This document shows, piece by piece, positions 47,288-56,655 of a DNA stretch of 64,000 nucleotides. Origin of the DNA: Pigmentiphaga aceris (GTDB lineage: Bacteria > Pseudomonadota > Gammaproteobacteria > Burkholderiales > Burkholderiaceae_B); NCBI RefSeq assembly GCF_008119665.1, contig NZ_CP043046.1, positions 5,270,001 through 5,334,000 on the forward strand, read 5' to 3'. A program made the position numbers and the translations under genes. The notes beneath the pieces are model-generated. The model saw nothing but the letters and a program-made list of their open reading frames with translations. It did no database searches and was not told the DNA's origin. How positions within the stretch are numbered: position 1 is the first letter of the stretch; each line of letters starts with the position of its first letter.

Positions 47288-48181
47288 ATGGCTTTCCCCC
47301 CGGTTTCTGCCGACCCGCGCGGCGCAAATGGTGCGAGCAAAGACGGTGCTGACAAAAATGCACGCAAAGGCACGATTGCCAATGCCTTGAGCATTGCGGG
47401 CATCGATCCCTCGGGCGGCGCAGGTGTGCTGGCCGACGTCAAAGCCATGAGCGCCATGGGTGCTTACGCCTGCGGCGTGATCGCCGCGTTGACTGCGCAA
47501 AGCACCCAGGGTGTGAGCGGCATCTTGCCGGTTGCCCCGGCGTTCGTGGGCGAGCAGATCGACACCTTGTTTGCCGATGTTCGCATCGATGCAGTGAAGA
47601 TCGGTATGGTCGGGCAGCGCCCGGTCATTGAAATGGTGGCTGAGCGTCTGCAGCATTGGGCACCGAGCCGGGTGGTGCTGGACCCGGTGATGATTGCCAA
47701 GGGCGGCCATGCACTGCTGGAGCGCGATGCGGTTGGCGCACTGCGCGAAGGCCTGTTCCCGCTGGTGACGGTGCTGACGCCCAATTTGCCGGAAGCCGCC
47801 GCCTTGCTGGACCAGGCAGCCCCCGACAACCTGCGCGAAATGCGCCGCGCTGCCGAACGGCTGCGCGAAAAGCTGGGCCACAGCGGTCAGCGCTGGGTGC
47901 TGCTGAAAGGCGGCCACCTGCACGGCGATATGGCCATCGACCTGCTGCACGACGGCGATCAGATGATCGAGATGTCGGCTCCGCGCGTGGAAACACGCAA
48001 TACCCACGGCACTGGCTGCACACTGAGCGCCGCGCTGGCCGCCTTGTTGGCCCAGGGCATCGACACCCCGATCGCGGCCAAACGGGCAAAGGCCTATCTG
48101 ACCGAAGCCCTGCGCCACGCAGACCGGCTCGATGTCGGCAGCGGCCACGGGCCGGTGCATCACTTCCACGGCTGGTGGTAG
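47288..48181 (+). CDS. thiD: Hydroxymethylpyrimidine/phosphomethylpyrimidine kinase
   Basis: 297 residues. Phosphorylates HMP and HMP-phosphate to HMP-PP. A ~28-residue polar N-terminus precedes the kinase fold: ANALSIAGIDPSGGAGVLADVKA, KIGMVGQRPVIEMVAERL, LDPVMIAKGGHALL, LTPNLPEAAALL and NTHGTGCTLSAALAA with the catalytic Cys/Asp region. Starts three bases after thiG, so co-transcribed. No ThiE fusion domain follows. Confidence 0.95.
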   Translation: MAFPPVSADPRGANGASKDGADKNARKGTIANALSIAGIDPSGGAGVLADVKAMSAMGAYACGVIAALTAQSTQGVSGILPVAPAFVGEQIDTLFADVRIDAVKIGMVGQRPVIEMVAERLQHWAPSRVVLDPVMIAKGGHALLERDAVGALREGLFPLVTVLTPNLPEAAALLDQAAPDNLREMRRAAERLREKLGHSGQRWVLLKGGHLHGDMAIDLLHDGDQMIEMSAPRVETRNTHGTGCTLSAALAALLAQGIDTPIAAKRAKAYLTEALRHADRLDVGSGHGPVHHFHGWW

Positions 48182-48196
48182 GTCGCGGGTGATGTC

Positions 48197-48871
48197 ATGG
48201 TGATGGACCTTCCAGACGGTGACACGGCGTCTGAGGACGCCGGGCCGGACTCGCCACGCTGGCGTCGCCGAAAGGCCTTTCGCAGCCGCGAAGTGCTGGA
48301 CGCGGCGCTCGATGCCTTCGTTGCGCGAGGTTATGCCGGCACCCGGCTGGAAGATGTGGCACGCAGCGCGGGCGTGGCCAAGAGCACGCTGTACCTGTAT
48401 TTCGCCAACAAGGAAGACCTGTTCAAGGCCGTAGTGCGCGACAGCATCGTGCCGATGATCGTCGAGGCCAGCCAGATCGTGGACCAATGGACCGGCAGCA
48501 GCGCCGCCCTGCTGGCCTTCCTGATCGAAGGCTGGTGGGAACGCATCGGCAACCTGCGCAGCTCGGGAATCATGAAGCTCGTGACCTCGGAAGCAGGCAA
48601 TTTTCCGGGCATTGCGCGCTTTTATCTGGACGAAGTGATCACTCCGGGGCAGGCAATTTTCAGCCGGGCGTTGCAACGAGGCATCGATCACCAGGAATTT
48701 TCCTGTCCGGACGTGCCCGCCACGGTGCATGTGATTTGCAGCCCGGTAATGATGATGGCCCTCTGGGAGCACACGTTTGCGGGGGTTGCGGAGCGTCCGG
48801 CGTCAGCCGAACGTCAGCTCCAGGCGCTGATTACGACGCTGACACGCGGCCTTGCCACCACACCGTCATAG
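48197..48871 (+). CDS. TetR family transcriptional regulator
   Basis: 224 residues. N-terminal HTH (VLDAALDAFVARGYAGTRLEDVARSAGVAKSTLYLYFANKEDLF) follows an acidic 20-residue tail. The C-terminal ligand domain matches the TetR_C type (IEGWWERIGNLRSSG and VIHVICSPVMMMALWEH). It begins 15 bases after thiD. It might regulate the tolC gene that follows the next gene, since TetR repressors often control efflux, but no operator is identified. Confidence 0.9.
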   Translation: MVMDLPDGDTASEDAGPDSPRWRRRKAFRSREVLDAALDAFVARGYAGTRLEDVARSAGVAKSTLYLYFANKEDLFKAVVRDSIVPMIVEASQIVDQWTGSSAALLAFLIEGWWERIGNLRSSGIMKLVTSEAGNFPGIARFYLDEVITPGQAIFSRALQRGIDHQEFSCPDVPATVHVICSPVMMMALWEHTFAGVAERPASAERQLQALITTLTRGLATTPS

Positions 48872-48928
48872 CGCAAGCTCGCGCGAACGCCTAAAATGCT
48901 GCGGTTGTCCATCCAGCCGCAGCGAGCC

Positions 48929-49633
48929 ATGAACGCCACGACCCTGAACGATCTCGACGCCCCCCGCGACGAAGCACTCGAACAAGCCCGTTTTAATATG
49001 GTGGAACAGCAGATCCGCCCCTGGGACGTGCTCGATACGCGTGTCCTGGACCTGTTGTCCCAGGTTCGTCGTGAAAACTTCGTGCCGCCCACCCTGCGCG
49101 CGATGAGCTTCGTCGACATGGAAATTCCGCTGCGCGTTGGCGGCGTCGACACCGGCGAAACCATGCTGGCTCCCAAACTGGAAGCCCGTCTGCTGCAAGA
49201 ACTGGCATTGAAGTCGACCGACTCGGTGCTGGAAATCGGTGCCGGTTCCGGCTACCAGGCGGCCCTGATGGCCAGCCAGGCCAACCAGGTCACCACCGTT
49301 GAAATCGATTCGCGTCTGGCTGCCTTTGCTCAGGAAAACCTGCAGCGCCAAGGCATCACCAATGTCCGCGTCGAAACTGGCGACGGACGCAGCGGCTGGG
49401 GCACCACCGAATACGAAGCCATTCTGGTCAGCGGTTCGGTCCCGGAAGTACCCGACGGCCTGAAGTATCAATTGCGCGTGGGTGGCCGCATGCTGGTCAT
49501 CGTCGGTCAGGCACCGGTCATGACGGCCTGGCTGATCACCCGCACCACCGCTGCCAGCTTCGACTCGATTTCGCTGTTCGAAACCGTGGTGAAGCCCTTG
49601 CGTGGTACCAGCGTGTCGAAGTTCAAGTTCTAA
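48929..49633 (+). CDS. Protein-L-isoaspartate O-methyltransferase-like protein (PIMT family)
   Basis: 234 residues from ATG 48929. The PIMT-like N-terminus (RFNMVEQQIRPWDVLDTRVL) and SAM motif I VLEIGAGSGYQAALMASQA with the following VEIDSRLAAFAQENL are clear. The region that normally holds TISQP for isoaspartate recognition instead reads DTGETMLAPKLEARLL. Thus methylation of isoaspartate is doubtful, although the family is close. It precedes tolC with 11 bases between and may be co-transcribed. Cytoplasmic; exact substrate unknown. Confidence 0.85.
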   Translation: MNATTLNDLDAPRDEALEQARFNMVEQQIRPWDVLDTRVLDLLSQVRRENFVPPTLRAMSFVDMEIPLRVGGVDTGETMLAPKLEARLLQELALKSTDSVLEIGAGSGYQAALMASQANQVTTVEIDSRLAAFAQENLQRQGITNVRVETGDGRSGWGTTEYEAILVSGSVPEVPDGLKYQLRVGGRMLVIVGQAPVMTAWLITRTTAASFDSISLFETVVKPLRGTSVSKFKF

Positions 49634-49644
49634 CGGAAATTGGC

Positions 49645-50973
49645 ATGCGCCTGTCGTCGCGGGTCCTGCAGTTCATCGCGATCGTTGCGCCCCTTGCCTT
49701 TTGCCAACCTGCATCCGCGCTGGATCTGATCCAGAGCTATCGCGAGGCACTGGCCAACGATTCGACCTTTGCAGCCGCCCGTTACGCCAACCTCGCAGGG
49801 CAGGAACGTCTGCCCCAGGCGCGCGCCTTCCTGCTGCCCAATGTAGGAGCCAGCCTTGGCCGCACGCACGCCGAGAGCGACTCTGGTCCGTTCAGCGTCA
49901 CCAACAACAGCACCGATCTGGGTCTGCAACTGACCCAACCGTTGTTCAATTGGTCGATCTGGCAGGGCTACGAGCAGTCCAAGCTCCTGGTGGCGATCAG
50001 CGATGCGCAGTTGATCCAGGCACGGCAGGACTTGGCGCTGCGTGTCAGCCAGGCATACTTCAATGTGCTGGCCGCGCAGGACGACCTGGTCTTCATCGCG
50101 GCACAGAAGTCCGCCATTTCGGAACAGCTGGCATCGGCCCAGCGCAATTTCGAGATCGGCACTGCCACCATCACCGACACGCATGAAGCCCAGGCCCGTT
50201 ATGACCTGGTGATTGCCACCGAGCTGCAAGCGGAAAGCGCACTCGATCTGGCCCGGTCCGCCTTGCAGCAGGTGATCGGTACCTCACCCGGCCAGTTGGC
50301 AACGTTGCGAAGCAACGTCGAAGTGCCCGCCCCGCAGCCAGCGCGGGTAGACGACTGGATCAGCCAGGCAGTCACGCAGAACCTGAACGTGATTCAGTCG
50401 CAGCTCAATACCGAAGTGGCCGCGCGTTCGGTCGAAATCGCCAAGGCAGGCCATTTGCCTACCGTGGCACTGACGGCTTCGCTGGGCCGCAACGTGCAAG
50501 GCAATGCGCAGACGCAAAGCGGCGTTACCCTGCCGCGTGGCACCACCACACGGACCATTGGCGTGCAGGTGCTGGTGCCGGTGTTCTCGGGATACGCCAC
50601 TTCGTCGCGCATTTCTGAGAGCGTGGCACTGCGCGAGAAAGCCCTGTTCGATCTGGAAAGCACGCGACGCAATGTGTCGCAGCTGACGCGCCAGGCCTAC
50701 TTGGGCGTGACGTCCGGATTGGCGCAGATTCAGGCATTGAAAGCTGCCGAAGTATCGAGCCGCAGTGCGCTCGACGCCAACAAGACCGGCTACGAAGTGG
50801 GCGTGCGCATCAATATCGATGTGCTGAACGCACAGCAGCAGTTGTTCTCGACGCAGCGCGATCTGGCCCGCGCGCGCTACGACACACTGCAGAACAGCTT
50901 GCAACTGAAGTCAGCCATTGGCGTGCTGAGCGAAGCGGACGTGGAAGGCATCAACCGCCTGCTGGTGCCCTGA
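49645..50973 (+). CDS. tolC: TolC family outer membrane efflux protein
   Basis: 442 residues. Signal peptide (VLQFIAIVAPLAFCQPASA) then two outer-membrane-efflux repeats: LIQSYREALANDSTF, LGLQLTQPLFNWSIWQGYEQ, and VGVQVLVPVFSGYATSSRISE for the second. Coiled-coil stretches RQDLALRVSQAYFNVLAAQDD and NVSQLTRQAYLGVTSGLAQI build the alpha-barrel. Forms the trimeric outer-membrane exit duct for efflux or type I secretion. It could serve the type I exporter at 62537, though that is a separate locus. Confidence 0.93.
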   Translation: MRLSSRVLQFIAIVAPLAFCQPASALDLIQSYREALANDSTFAAARYANLAGQERLPQARAFLLPNVGASLGRTHAESDSGPFSVTNNSTDLGLQLTQPLFNWSIWQGYEQSKLLVAISDAQLIQARQDLALRVSQAYFNVLAAQDDLVFIAAQKSAISEQLASAQRNFEIGTATITDTHEAQARYDLVIATELQAESALDLARSALQQVIGTSPGQLATLRSNVEVPAPQPARVDDWISQAVTQNLNVIQSQLNTEVAARSVEIAKAGHLPTVALTASLGRNVQGNAQTQSGVTLPRGTTTRTIGVQVLVPVFSGYATSSRISESVALREKALFDLESTRRNVSQLTRQAYLGVTSGLAQIQALKAAEVSSRSALDANKTGYEVGVRINIDVLNAQQQLFSTQRDLARARYDTLQNSLQLKSAIGVLSEADVEGINRLLVP

Positions 50974-51133
50974 ACGGCAGCATCTGACCGTGCTGGCGCG
51001 GTCCGCAAGACCAGCTTGCGCATCAGCGCAAACCGTTCAGCCAGGCAGGCCGGGCGCCTCTCGCACCCACCTGCCCCAATCCCAACAGGTAGAATCCCGG
51101 CTTTCATGCTCTTTGCGGTGATTGCCGCTGCCG

Positions 51134-52108
51134 ATGTCTGCCTCCCGCATCCTGATCGTCAAGACTTCCTCGATGGGCGATATCGTCCATGCCCTGCCGG
51201 TGCTGCCCGATATCGCGCGGCACTTCCCTGGCGTGGCGATCGATTGGATCGCCGAAGAGAGCTTCACTGCCCTGCCTGCCCTGAGCACGCATGTCAGCGA
51301 CGTGATTCCGGTTGCCTTGCGACGCTGGCGCAAGGCGTGGTGGTCGCCGCAGGTCCGGGCAGAACGGCAGGCATTTGCGGCCAAGCTGCGAACGCATAAA
51401 TACCAGATGGTGATCGACCTGCAAGGCCTGATCAAATCGGCCCTGCTGGCGCTGCGCGCCCGCGGACCGGTACACGGTTACGGCCCGGGGTCGGGACGGG
51501 AAGCCGCAGCGTCATTGTTCTACACCCGTCGTCACCGCATCGCCTGGCACCAGCCGGCCGTGCTGCGCAACCGCACGCTGGCTGCGTACGCGCTGGGCTA
51601 TACGCTGGATCGCCCCGCCGACTTCGGCCTGGATGCGGCCGCACTTGCCCGCGACGTGTCGATTGCCTTGCCCACGGGTTATGCCGCGATCATGCCGTCG
51701 GCCAGCCGCGCCACCAAGCTGTGGCCGGAAGACCGCTGGCATGCCGTGCTGCACCAATTGGCCGAACACGGAATTGCTGCGCGCCTGTTCGCAGGCAGCG
51801 ATGAGGAGATTGCACGGGCCAAGCGCCTGGCTGCAGGTGTGCCCGGCGCTGAAGCCCTGCCGCGCATGGGCTTGCGCGAAGCCGCGCAGGTATTGGCGGG
51901 CTCGCGCCTGGTGATCGGGCTGGACAGCGGGTTGACCCACTTGGCGGGTGCGCTGGGCCGCCCCACCATCGGCATCTACTGTGATTACGAACCGACACTG
52001 GCCCCGGTGAACGGAGCGGGTTACACCGCCAGTCTGGGCGGACCGGGCAACCCGCCGCCGCTGGCTACCGTGCAGCACGCGGTCGAACAGGCCTTGCAGC
52101 CACGATGA
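51134..52108 (+). CDS. waaC: Lipopolysaccharide heptosyltransferase I
   Basis: 324 residues from ATG 51134. GT9 family: ILIVKTSSMGDIVHALPVLPDI at the N-terminus, KYQMVIDLQGLIKSALLALRA, PTGYAAIMPSASRATKLWPEDRW and LVIGLDSGLTHLAGALGRPTIGIY. Adds the first heptose to KDO of the LPS inner core at the cytoplasmic face of the inner membrane. Overlaps waaA by four bases (ATGA), forming a two-gene core-LPS unit. Confidence 0.95.
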   Translation: MSASRILIVKTSSMGDIVHALPVLPDIARHFPGVAIDWIAEESFTALPALSTHVSDVIPVALRRWRKAWWSPQVRAERQAFAAKLRTHKYQMVIDLQGLIKSALLALRARGPVHGYGPGSGREAAASLFYTRRHRIAWHQPAVLRNRTLAAYALGYTLDRPADFGLDAAALARDVSIALPTGYAAIMPSASRATKLWPEDRWHAVLHQLAEHGIAARLFAGSDEEIARAKRLAAGVPGAEALPRMGLREAAQVLAGSRLVIGLDSGLTHLAGALGRPTIGIYCDYEPTLAPVNGAGYTASLGGPGNPPPLATVQHAVEQALQPR

Positions 52109-53376
52109 GCCGACTGCTGTATTCCCTGTTGATGCGCCTGAGCGCCCCCTTGTTGTGGTTGCGCATGCGTCGACGCGCGCGCCAGGAGCCCAGCTACGGC
52201 GCGTATCCGAAAGAGCGGTTTGCGCTATATGGCGATCAGCCCGCGCCGCTGGTGCGTCCGGTGTGGATTCATGCAGTCAGCCTGGGCGAAACCCGGGCGG
52301 CCCAGCCTTTGATTCGCGCCGTCCTCGATCGTGGTCTGCCCGTGCTGCTGACCCACACCACCGCCACCGGTCGCGCCGAAGGCGGACGCCTGTTCAAGAC
52401 CGAGATCGACAGCGGCCAGTTGCATCAGGCTTGGCTGCCCTATGACATGCCCGGGGCAATACGTCGCTTCTATGGCTACTTCGCCCCGCGCTGCGGCCTG
52501 CTGATCGAAACCGAAGTCTGGCCCAATGTGGTGGCCGAAGCAGCCAGCCACAATGTTCGCCTTGCCCTGGTCAGCGCACGTCTGTCGGCGCGGTCGGCGC
52601 GTCGTGCGGCGCGACTGGGCACGCTGGCCAAGGAAGCCTTCGGGGCACTTGATGCCGTGCTGGCGCAAACCGCCCAGGACGCACAGCGGCTGCGCGATGT
52701 GGGTGCACGCGATCCGCAGGTGGTGGGCAACCTGAAGTTCGACATCGCGCTGCCGGTCGATCAGATTGCGGAAGGCCGGGCATGGCGGCAGGCACTGAAC
52801 CGGCAGGTGCTGGCCATTGCCAGCACACGTGAAGGTGAGGACGAAGGCTTCATTGCCGCCTTGAAACGGCAGCTACCGGCAGGCGGACCGCTGGTCTTGC
52901 TGATTCCGCGTCATCCGCAACGTTTCGACAATGTGGCCGCGATGCTGACGGCGGCGGGCATGCGTGTGCTGCGCCGCTCGGCGATGCAGGCAGGAGAAGC
53001 AGTACCCGACGACGTTCAAGTGATCCTGGGCGACACCCTGGGTGAGATGCCCCGGTTTTACGCCGCTGCAGACGTGGCCATCGTGGCTGGCAGCTTCGCG
53101 CCGCTGGGCGGACAGAATCTGATCGAAGCTGCCGCCTGCGGCGTGCCGGTGATCGTGGGCCCGCACACCTTCAATTTTGCGCAGGCATCCGATGATGCGG
53201 TCGAGGCCGGGGCAGCACTGCGGGTAACGGACGCAGCAGACGCTATCAGGACTGCGCTAGCGGTGCTGGCCGATCAGGCAAAGCAGACCGCCATGCGCAC
53301 GGCGGCGGAACAATTCACTGCGGCCCACACCGGGGCGACGCAGCGCGTGGTGGATCACATCTCGGCGTGGTGGTAG
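52105..53376 (+). CDS. waaA: 3-deoxy-D-manno-octulosonic acid transferase
   Basis: 423 residues. GT30 family: WIHAVSLGETRAAQPLIRAV, LLTHTTATGRAEG, LPYDMPGAIRRFYGYFAPRCGLLIETEVWPN, IPRHPQRFDNVAAML, VAGSFAPLGGQNLIEAAACG. Adds KDO to lipid IVA, the first step in LPS core synthesis. Its first residues are a membrane-associated helix (LLYSLLMRLSAPLLWLRMRR). Ends six bases before the convergent glycosyltransferase stop. Confidence 0.96.
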   Translation: MSRLLYSLLMRLSAPLLWLRMRRRARQEPSYGAYPKERFALYGDQPAPLVRPVWIHAVSLGETRAAQPLIRAVLDRGLPVLLTHTTATGRAEGGRLFKTEIDSGQLHQAWLPYDMPGAIRRFYGYFAPRCGLLIETEVWPNVVAEAASHNVRLALVSARLSARSARRAARLGTLAKEAFGALDAVLAQTAQDAQRLRDVGARDPQVVGNLKFDIALPVDQIAEGRAWRQALNRQVLAIASTREGEDEGFIAALKRQLPAGGPLVLLIPRHPQRFDNVAAMLTAAGMRVLRRSAMQAGEAVPDDVQVILGDTLGEMPRFYAAADVAIVAGSFAPLGGQNLIEAAACGVPVIVGPHTFNFAQASDDAVEAGAALRVTDAADAIRTALAVLADQAKQTAMRTAAEQFTAAHTGATQRVVDHISAWW

Positions 53377-53382
53377 CGGGTA

Positions 53383-54513
53383 TCAGCGCGCCTGGCGCAC
53401 TACGTCTCCGTACACCGCCAAAGTGCCATCGACCATTGCCGGGATCGAATAACGGCTCATCACCCGCTCGCGTCCGGCCTGGCCAAAACGTTGACGTAAT
53501 GCCGGGTCTGCCGCCAGGGTGTCGATGGCAGTTGCCAAGGCATCGACATCGCGCACCGGCACCGTCAGGCCGCTTACGCCATCCGGGCTGACTTCGTTCA
53601 CGCCGTTGCCAAGCGCGGTGTTGATGACCGGACGACCGCAGGCCATGGCCTCGGCCTGCACCAGGCCGAACGCCTCTGCCGGTTCGACCGATGAGAGGCA
53701 ATACATGTCGCTGGCGTGATGCCAGGCCACCAGGTCGGCTTCCGGAATTTCACCGATCACATGCAGACGGCTGGATGCGTCGCTTTGCGCGGCGCGCTGG
53801 CGCAGTTCGGCTTCCAGCGGCCCCGTGCCACCCAGCACCAACTGCGCGCCGGACTTGGCCACCGCATCGATCAACACGTCGAAGCCCTTATAGCCAACCT
53901 GTCGTCCCAATGCAAAAACCAGGGGCTGGGGACCATAGGCCGCACGAAGTTCGGCAGCGCGAGCCAATACGGCGGGCGTTGGTTCGCAGCGCGCCGCATC
54001 AATGCCATACGGCACCACATGCACCCGCTCACGGGGCGCAATCATGTCCAGCTGACGCGAATCTGCGTGTCGCGCGGTAGCAACCAGCACGGCAGCAGGC
54101 TTGCGCAGGGCCAGCGTGGCGAACTGCCGGTACACGGCACCCACCACACGCTGACGCACGATGTCGGAATGCCAGCTGATGACGACCGGAATACGGCCGG
54201 CGACCAGACTGGCCACGCCGTGTGCAAAGGGGTCGGGGAAATGCAGGTGGATCAGGTCCACGCCCTGCGCAATCACGCGACGTGCCTCGCGCACCATTTG
54301 CCAGGAGATCGGCTGGCTGCCCAGCATGGTGGCCATGGGCGCGTCAATGATGTTCACGCCGCGCACCTGGCTTTCGTGCCGCGTCTGTTCGCCATAGACC
54401 AGATTGGTGACCGACACGCCGCGCGCCGCCAAGCCTTCGCTCAGGGTCTGGACGTGACGTTCAATACCGCCGTGGCGGGCGATCGGAAACTTGCCGAAAA
54501 ACAGGACGCGCAT
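53383..54513 (-). CDS. Glycosyltransferase, GT4 type
   Basis: 376 residues. GT-B fold of GT4: RVLFFGKFPIARHGGIERHVQTL at the N-terminus, LHFPDPFAHGVA, VISWHSDIVRQ, VPYGIDAARCEP and the C-terminal GxxE region PAEAFGLVQAEAMACGRPVI. Likely adds a sugar to LPS or a surface glycan; donor and acceptor cannot be read from sequence. It converges on waaA and is transcribed alone, with about 130 bases to the maiA gene upstream. Confidence 0.88.
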   Translation of the reverse strand: MRVLFFGKFPIARHGGIERHVQTLSEGLAARGVSVTNLVYGEQTRHESQVRGVNIIDAPMATMLGSQPISWQMVREARRVIAQGVDLIHLHFPDPFAHGVASLVAGRIPVVISWHSDIVRQRVVGAVYRQFATLALRKPAAVLVATARHADSRQLDMIAPRERVHVVPYGIDAARCEPTPAVLARAAELRAAYGPQPLVFALGRQVGYKGFDVLIDAVAKSGAQLVLGGTGPLEAELRQRAAQSDASSRLHVIGEIPEADLVAWHHASDMYCLSSVEPAEAFGLVQAEAMACGRPVINTALGNGVNEVSPDGVSGLTVPVRDVDALATAIDTLAADPALRQRFGQAGRERVMSRYSIPAMVDGTLAVYGDVVRQAR

Positions 54514-54649
54514 GGGCGGGCAGCTGAAAAGTCGAAATCGACCCGCATGCTAACGCACGCGTGGCCGAATACCCGCCGGGCACGCCGAACGGCCATGATC
54601 GGGCTTGCACGATCAAGCCGGCGTACCCGGTGGGGATATTCGTCTTGAC

Positions 54650-55324
54650 CTACTCTGCGTCAGCCTGCCTGGATGGATGCGCTGCCTGGAACGCGGGCAA
54701 GGCATTGCAGGCCGCATCGATTGCCACCAGACGCGGGTAGCGACTGACATCGATGTTGAAACGGCGCGCGTTGAACATCTGCGGAATCAGGCAACAGTCG
54801 GCCAGGCCCGGCGTGTCGCCCACGCAATACCGCCCTTCCCCGCCCGCCAGGTAAAGCTCCAGCGCCGCAAACCCTTCGCTGATCCAATGCGTCAACCAAG
54901 CCTGCCGCGCATCCGGCGTCATGCCGAATTCCTGCGTCAGATACTTCAGGGTGCGCAGATTGTTCAGCGGGTGAATGTCGCAGGCGATGGTCAACGCAAT
55001 CTCGCGTGCCCGTGCACGCGCCACCGGATCAACTGGCAACAAGGCCGGTGCGGGGTGGCGCTCTTCCAGATATTCCAGAATCGCCAGCGACTGGGTGATG
55101 CGCACGTCATCCTGCTCGAACGTCGGCACCAGGCCCAGCGGGTTGTGCGCCCGGTATGCCGGCAGCAGTTGCTGACCGCCATCACGCACCAGATGCACCG
55201 GGTGGCTCTGGAAGCTCAGCCCCTTGAGTGCCAGACCGATACGCACCCGATAGGCCGCCGAGCTGCGGAAGTAATCGAACAGGTTGATAGGGGAGCCAGC
55301 ACCGCCGCTTTGCGGGGCGCTCAT
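54650..55324 (-). CDS. maiA: Maleylacetoacetate isomerase
   Basis: 224 residues, zeta-class GST fold. NLFDYFRSSAAYRVRIGLALKG, with the conserved SSxxxRVR at the glutathione-binding active site, and the VPTFEQDDVRITQSLAILEYLEERHP helix region. Isomerises maleylacetoacetate to fumarylacetoacetate in tyrosine/homogentisate breakdown. Its ATG overlaps the fahA stop (TGATG). Third gene of the hmg operon. Confidence 0.93.
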   Translation of the reverse strand: MSAPQSGGAGSPINLFDYFRSSAAYRVRIGLALKGLSFQSHPVHLVRDGGQQLLPAYRAHNPLGLVPTFEQDDVRITQSLAILEYLEERHPAPALLPVDPVARARAREIALTIACDIHPLNNLRTLKYLTQEFGMTPDARQAWLTHWISEGFAALELYLAGGEGRYCVGDTPGLADCCLIPQMFNARRFNIDVSRYPRLVAIDAACNALPAFQAAHPSRQADAE

Positions 55325-56655
55325 CACAGCCCCCGTGCCGGTAATACCTCGCCCCGAACTTCGCCAAAGCCAATACGCACAAAACCGTCGCGCTGTGCCT
55401 GGCCCCGGAAGATCACTTCGTCGCCGTCTTGCAGGAAGCTGCGGGTTTCGCCGGAAACCAGCGTCAGCGGCTGCTTGCCGCCGCTGCTCAGTTCAAGCAT
55501 GGAACCGGCGGCATCGGGCGTTGGGCCGGACAAGGTGCCACTGCCCAGCAAGTCGCCCGGTTGCAGATTGCAGCCATTGACCGTCTGGTGCGTCACCATC
55601 TGCGACACGCTCCAGTACGCGTCGCTCAAGTTGGATCGCGACAGGCGCTGCGGCGGCAAGTCTGCCTCGCGCATGGACTGGGTCGACAGGAAGACTTCCA
55701 ATTGCACGTCGAAAGCACCGTACTCGCGCAAGTCCGGTGAATCCAGATAGGGCAAGGGTTGAGGGTCGTCTCTGTCGCGCGTCCAGGCCTGTCGATACGG
55801 CGCCAGCGCTTCCAGCGTGACGATCCACGGCGACAGCGTCGACGCAAAACTCTTGGACAGGAAGGGGCCCAGCGGCTGGTATTCCCACGCCTGAATGTCA
55901 CGTGCCGACCAGTCGTTGAACAAGCCCAGACCGAACACATGCGACTCGGCATCGGCAATGCTCACCGGCTCACCCAAGGCATTACCACAACCGATGTACA
56001 CCGCCATCTCAAGTTCATAGTCCAGCCGCTGCGCCGGTCCCAACACCGGCACGTCCGCAGTCGGTGCCTTGATCTGCCCCACCGGCCGACGGAACCCCTG
56101 CCCGGAAATCACGATCGACGATGCACGCCCGTGGTACCCGATCGGTACCCACTTGTAGTTGGGCAGCAGCGGATTGTCGGGGCGGAACTGCTTGCCGATG
56201 GTCGTGGCGTGGTGAATCGAGGTGTAGAAATCGGTGTAGTCGCCAATGCGTGCAGGCACGGCGTATTCCGCTTCGGTCTGCGGCACCAGCGCGCTGTTCA
56301 GCCGCGCAGCTTGCGGGGCATCCATACGCAACGCCCGCGACAAGGCCAGGCGCAGTGCCGACCATGCCGGCTGGCCCAGCGCCATCAAGGCATTGACGGT
56401 CGGGGATGCCGCTGCTTCAAGCGCCTGACGCGCAAGCGGCTCGACCTCGGCAAAGGCACCGCTTCCGCGCACCACGGTCAGGTCGAGAATCTGGTCGCCA
56501 ATCGCCACGCCAACCCGGAACGCTTCGTCACTGTGACGACGGCGAAACACGCCGTAAGGCAGATTCTGGATTGGGAAATCAGTGTTCTCGACGTTGGCAG
56601 AGGCCACCCAGCTTTTCAGGCCGGCGTCGTGGGTTTCATTCAAGCGGATGCTCAT
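55324..56655 (-). CDS. fahA: Fumarylacetoacetase
   Basis: 443 residues from ATG 56655. Hydrolyses fumarylacetoacetate to fumarate and acetoacetate, the last step. Landmarks: [28 protein letters not shown] with catalytic His, [21 protein letters not shown] (metal ligands in ELE), [24 protein letters not shown] and [12 protein letters not shown]. The upstream reading to 56697 overlaps hmgA. Its ATG overlaps the hmgA stop by four bases. Confidence 0.94.
   Translation of the reverse strand: MSIRLNETHDAGLKSWVASANVENTDFPIQNLPYGVFRRRHSDEAFRVGVAIGDQILDLTVVRGSGAFAEVEPLARQALEAAASPTVNALMALGQPAWSALRLALSRALRMDAPQAARLNSALVPQTEAEYAVPARIGDYTDFYTSIHHATTIGKQFRPDNPLLPNYKWVPIGYHGRASSIVISGQGFRRPVGQIKAPTADVPVLGPAQRLDYELEMAVYIGCGNALGEPVSIADAESHVFGLGLFNDWSARDIQAWEYQPLGPFLSKSFASTLSPWIVTLEALAPYRQAWTRDRDDPQPLPYLDSPDLREYGAFDVQLEVFLSTQSMREADLPPQRLSRSNLSDAYWSVSQMVTHQTVNGCNLQPGDLLGSGTLSGPTPDAAGSMLELSSGGKQPLTLVSGETRSFLQDGDEVIFRGQAQRDGFVRIGFGEVRGEVLPARGL

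Noticed and set aside
47171..48772. 533-codon minus-strand frame opposite thiD and the TetR gene
   Set aside because: Antisense to two recognised genes; no motif.
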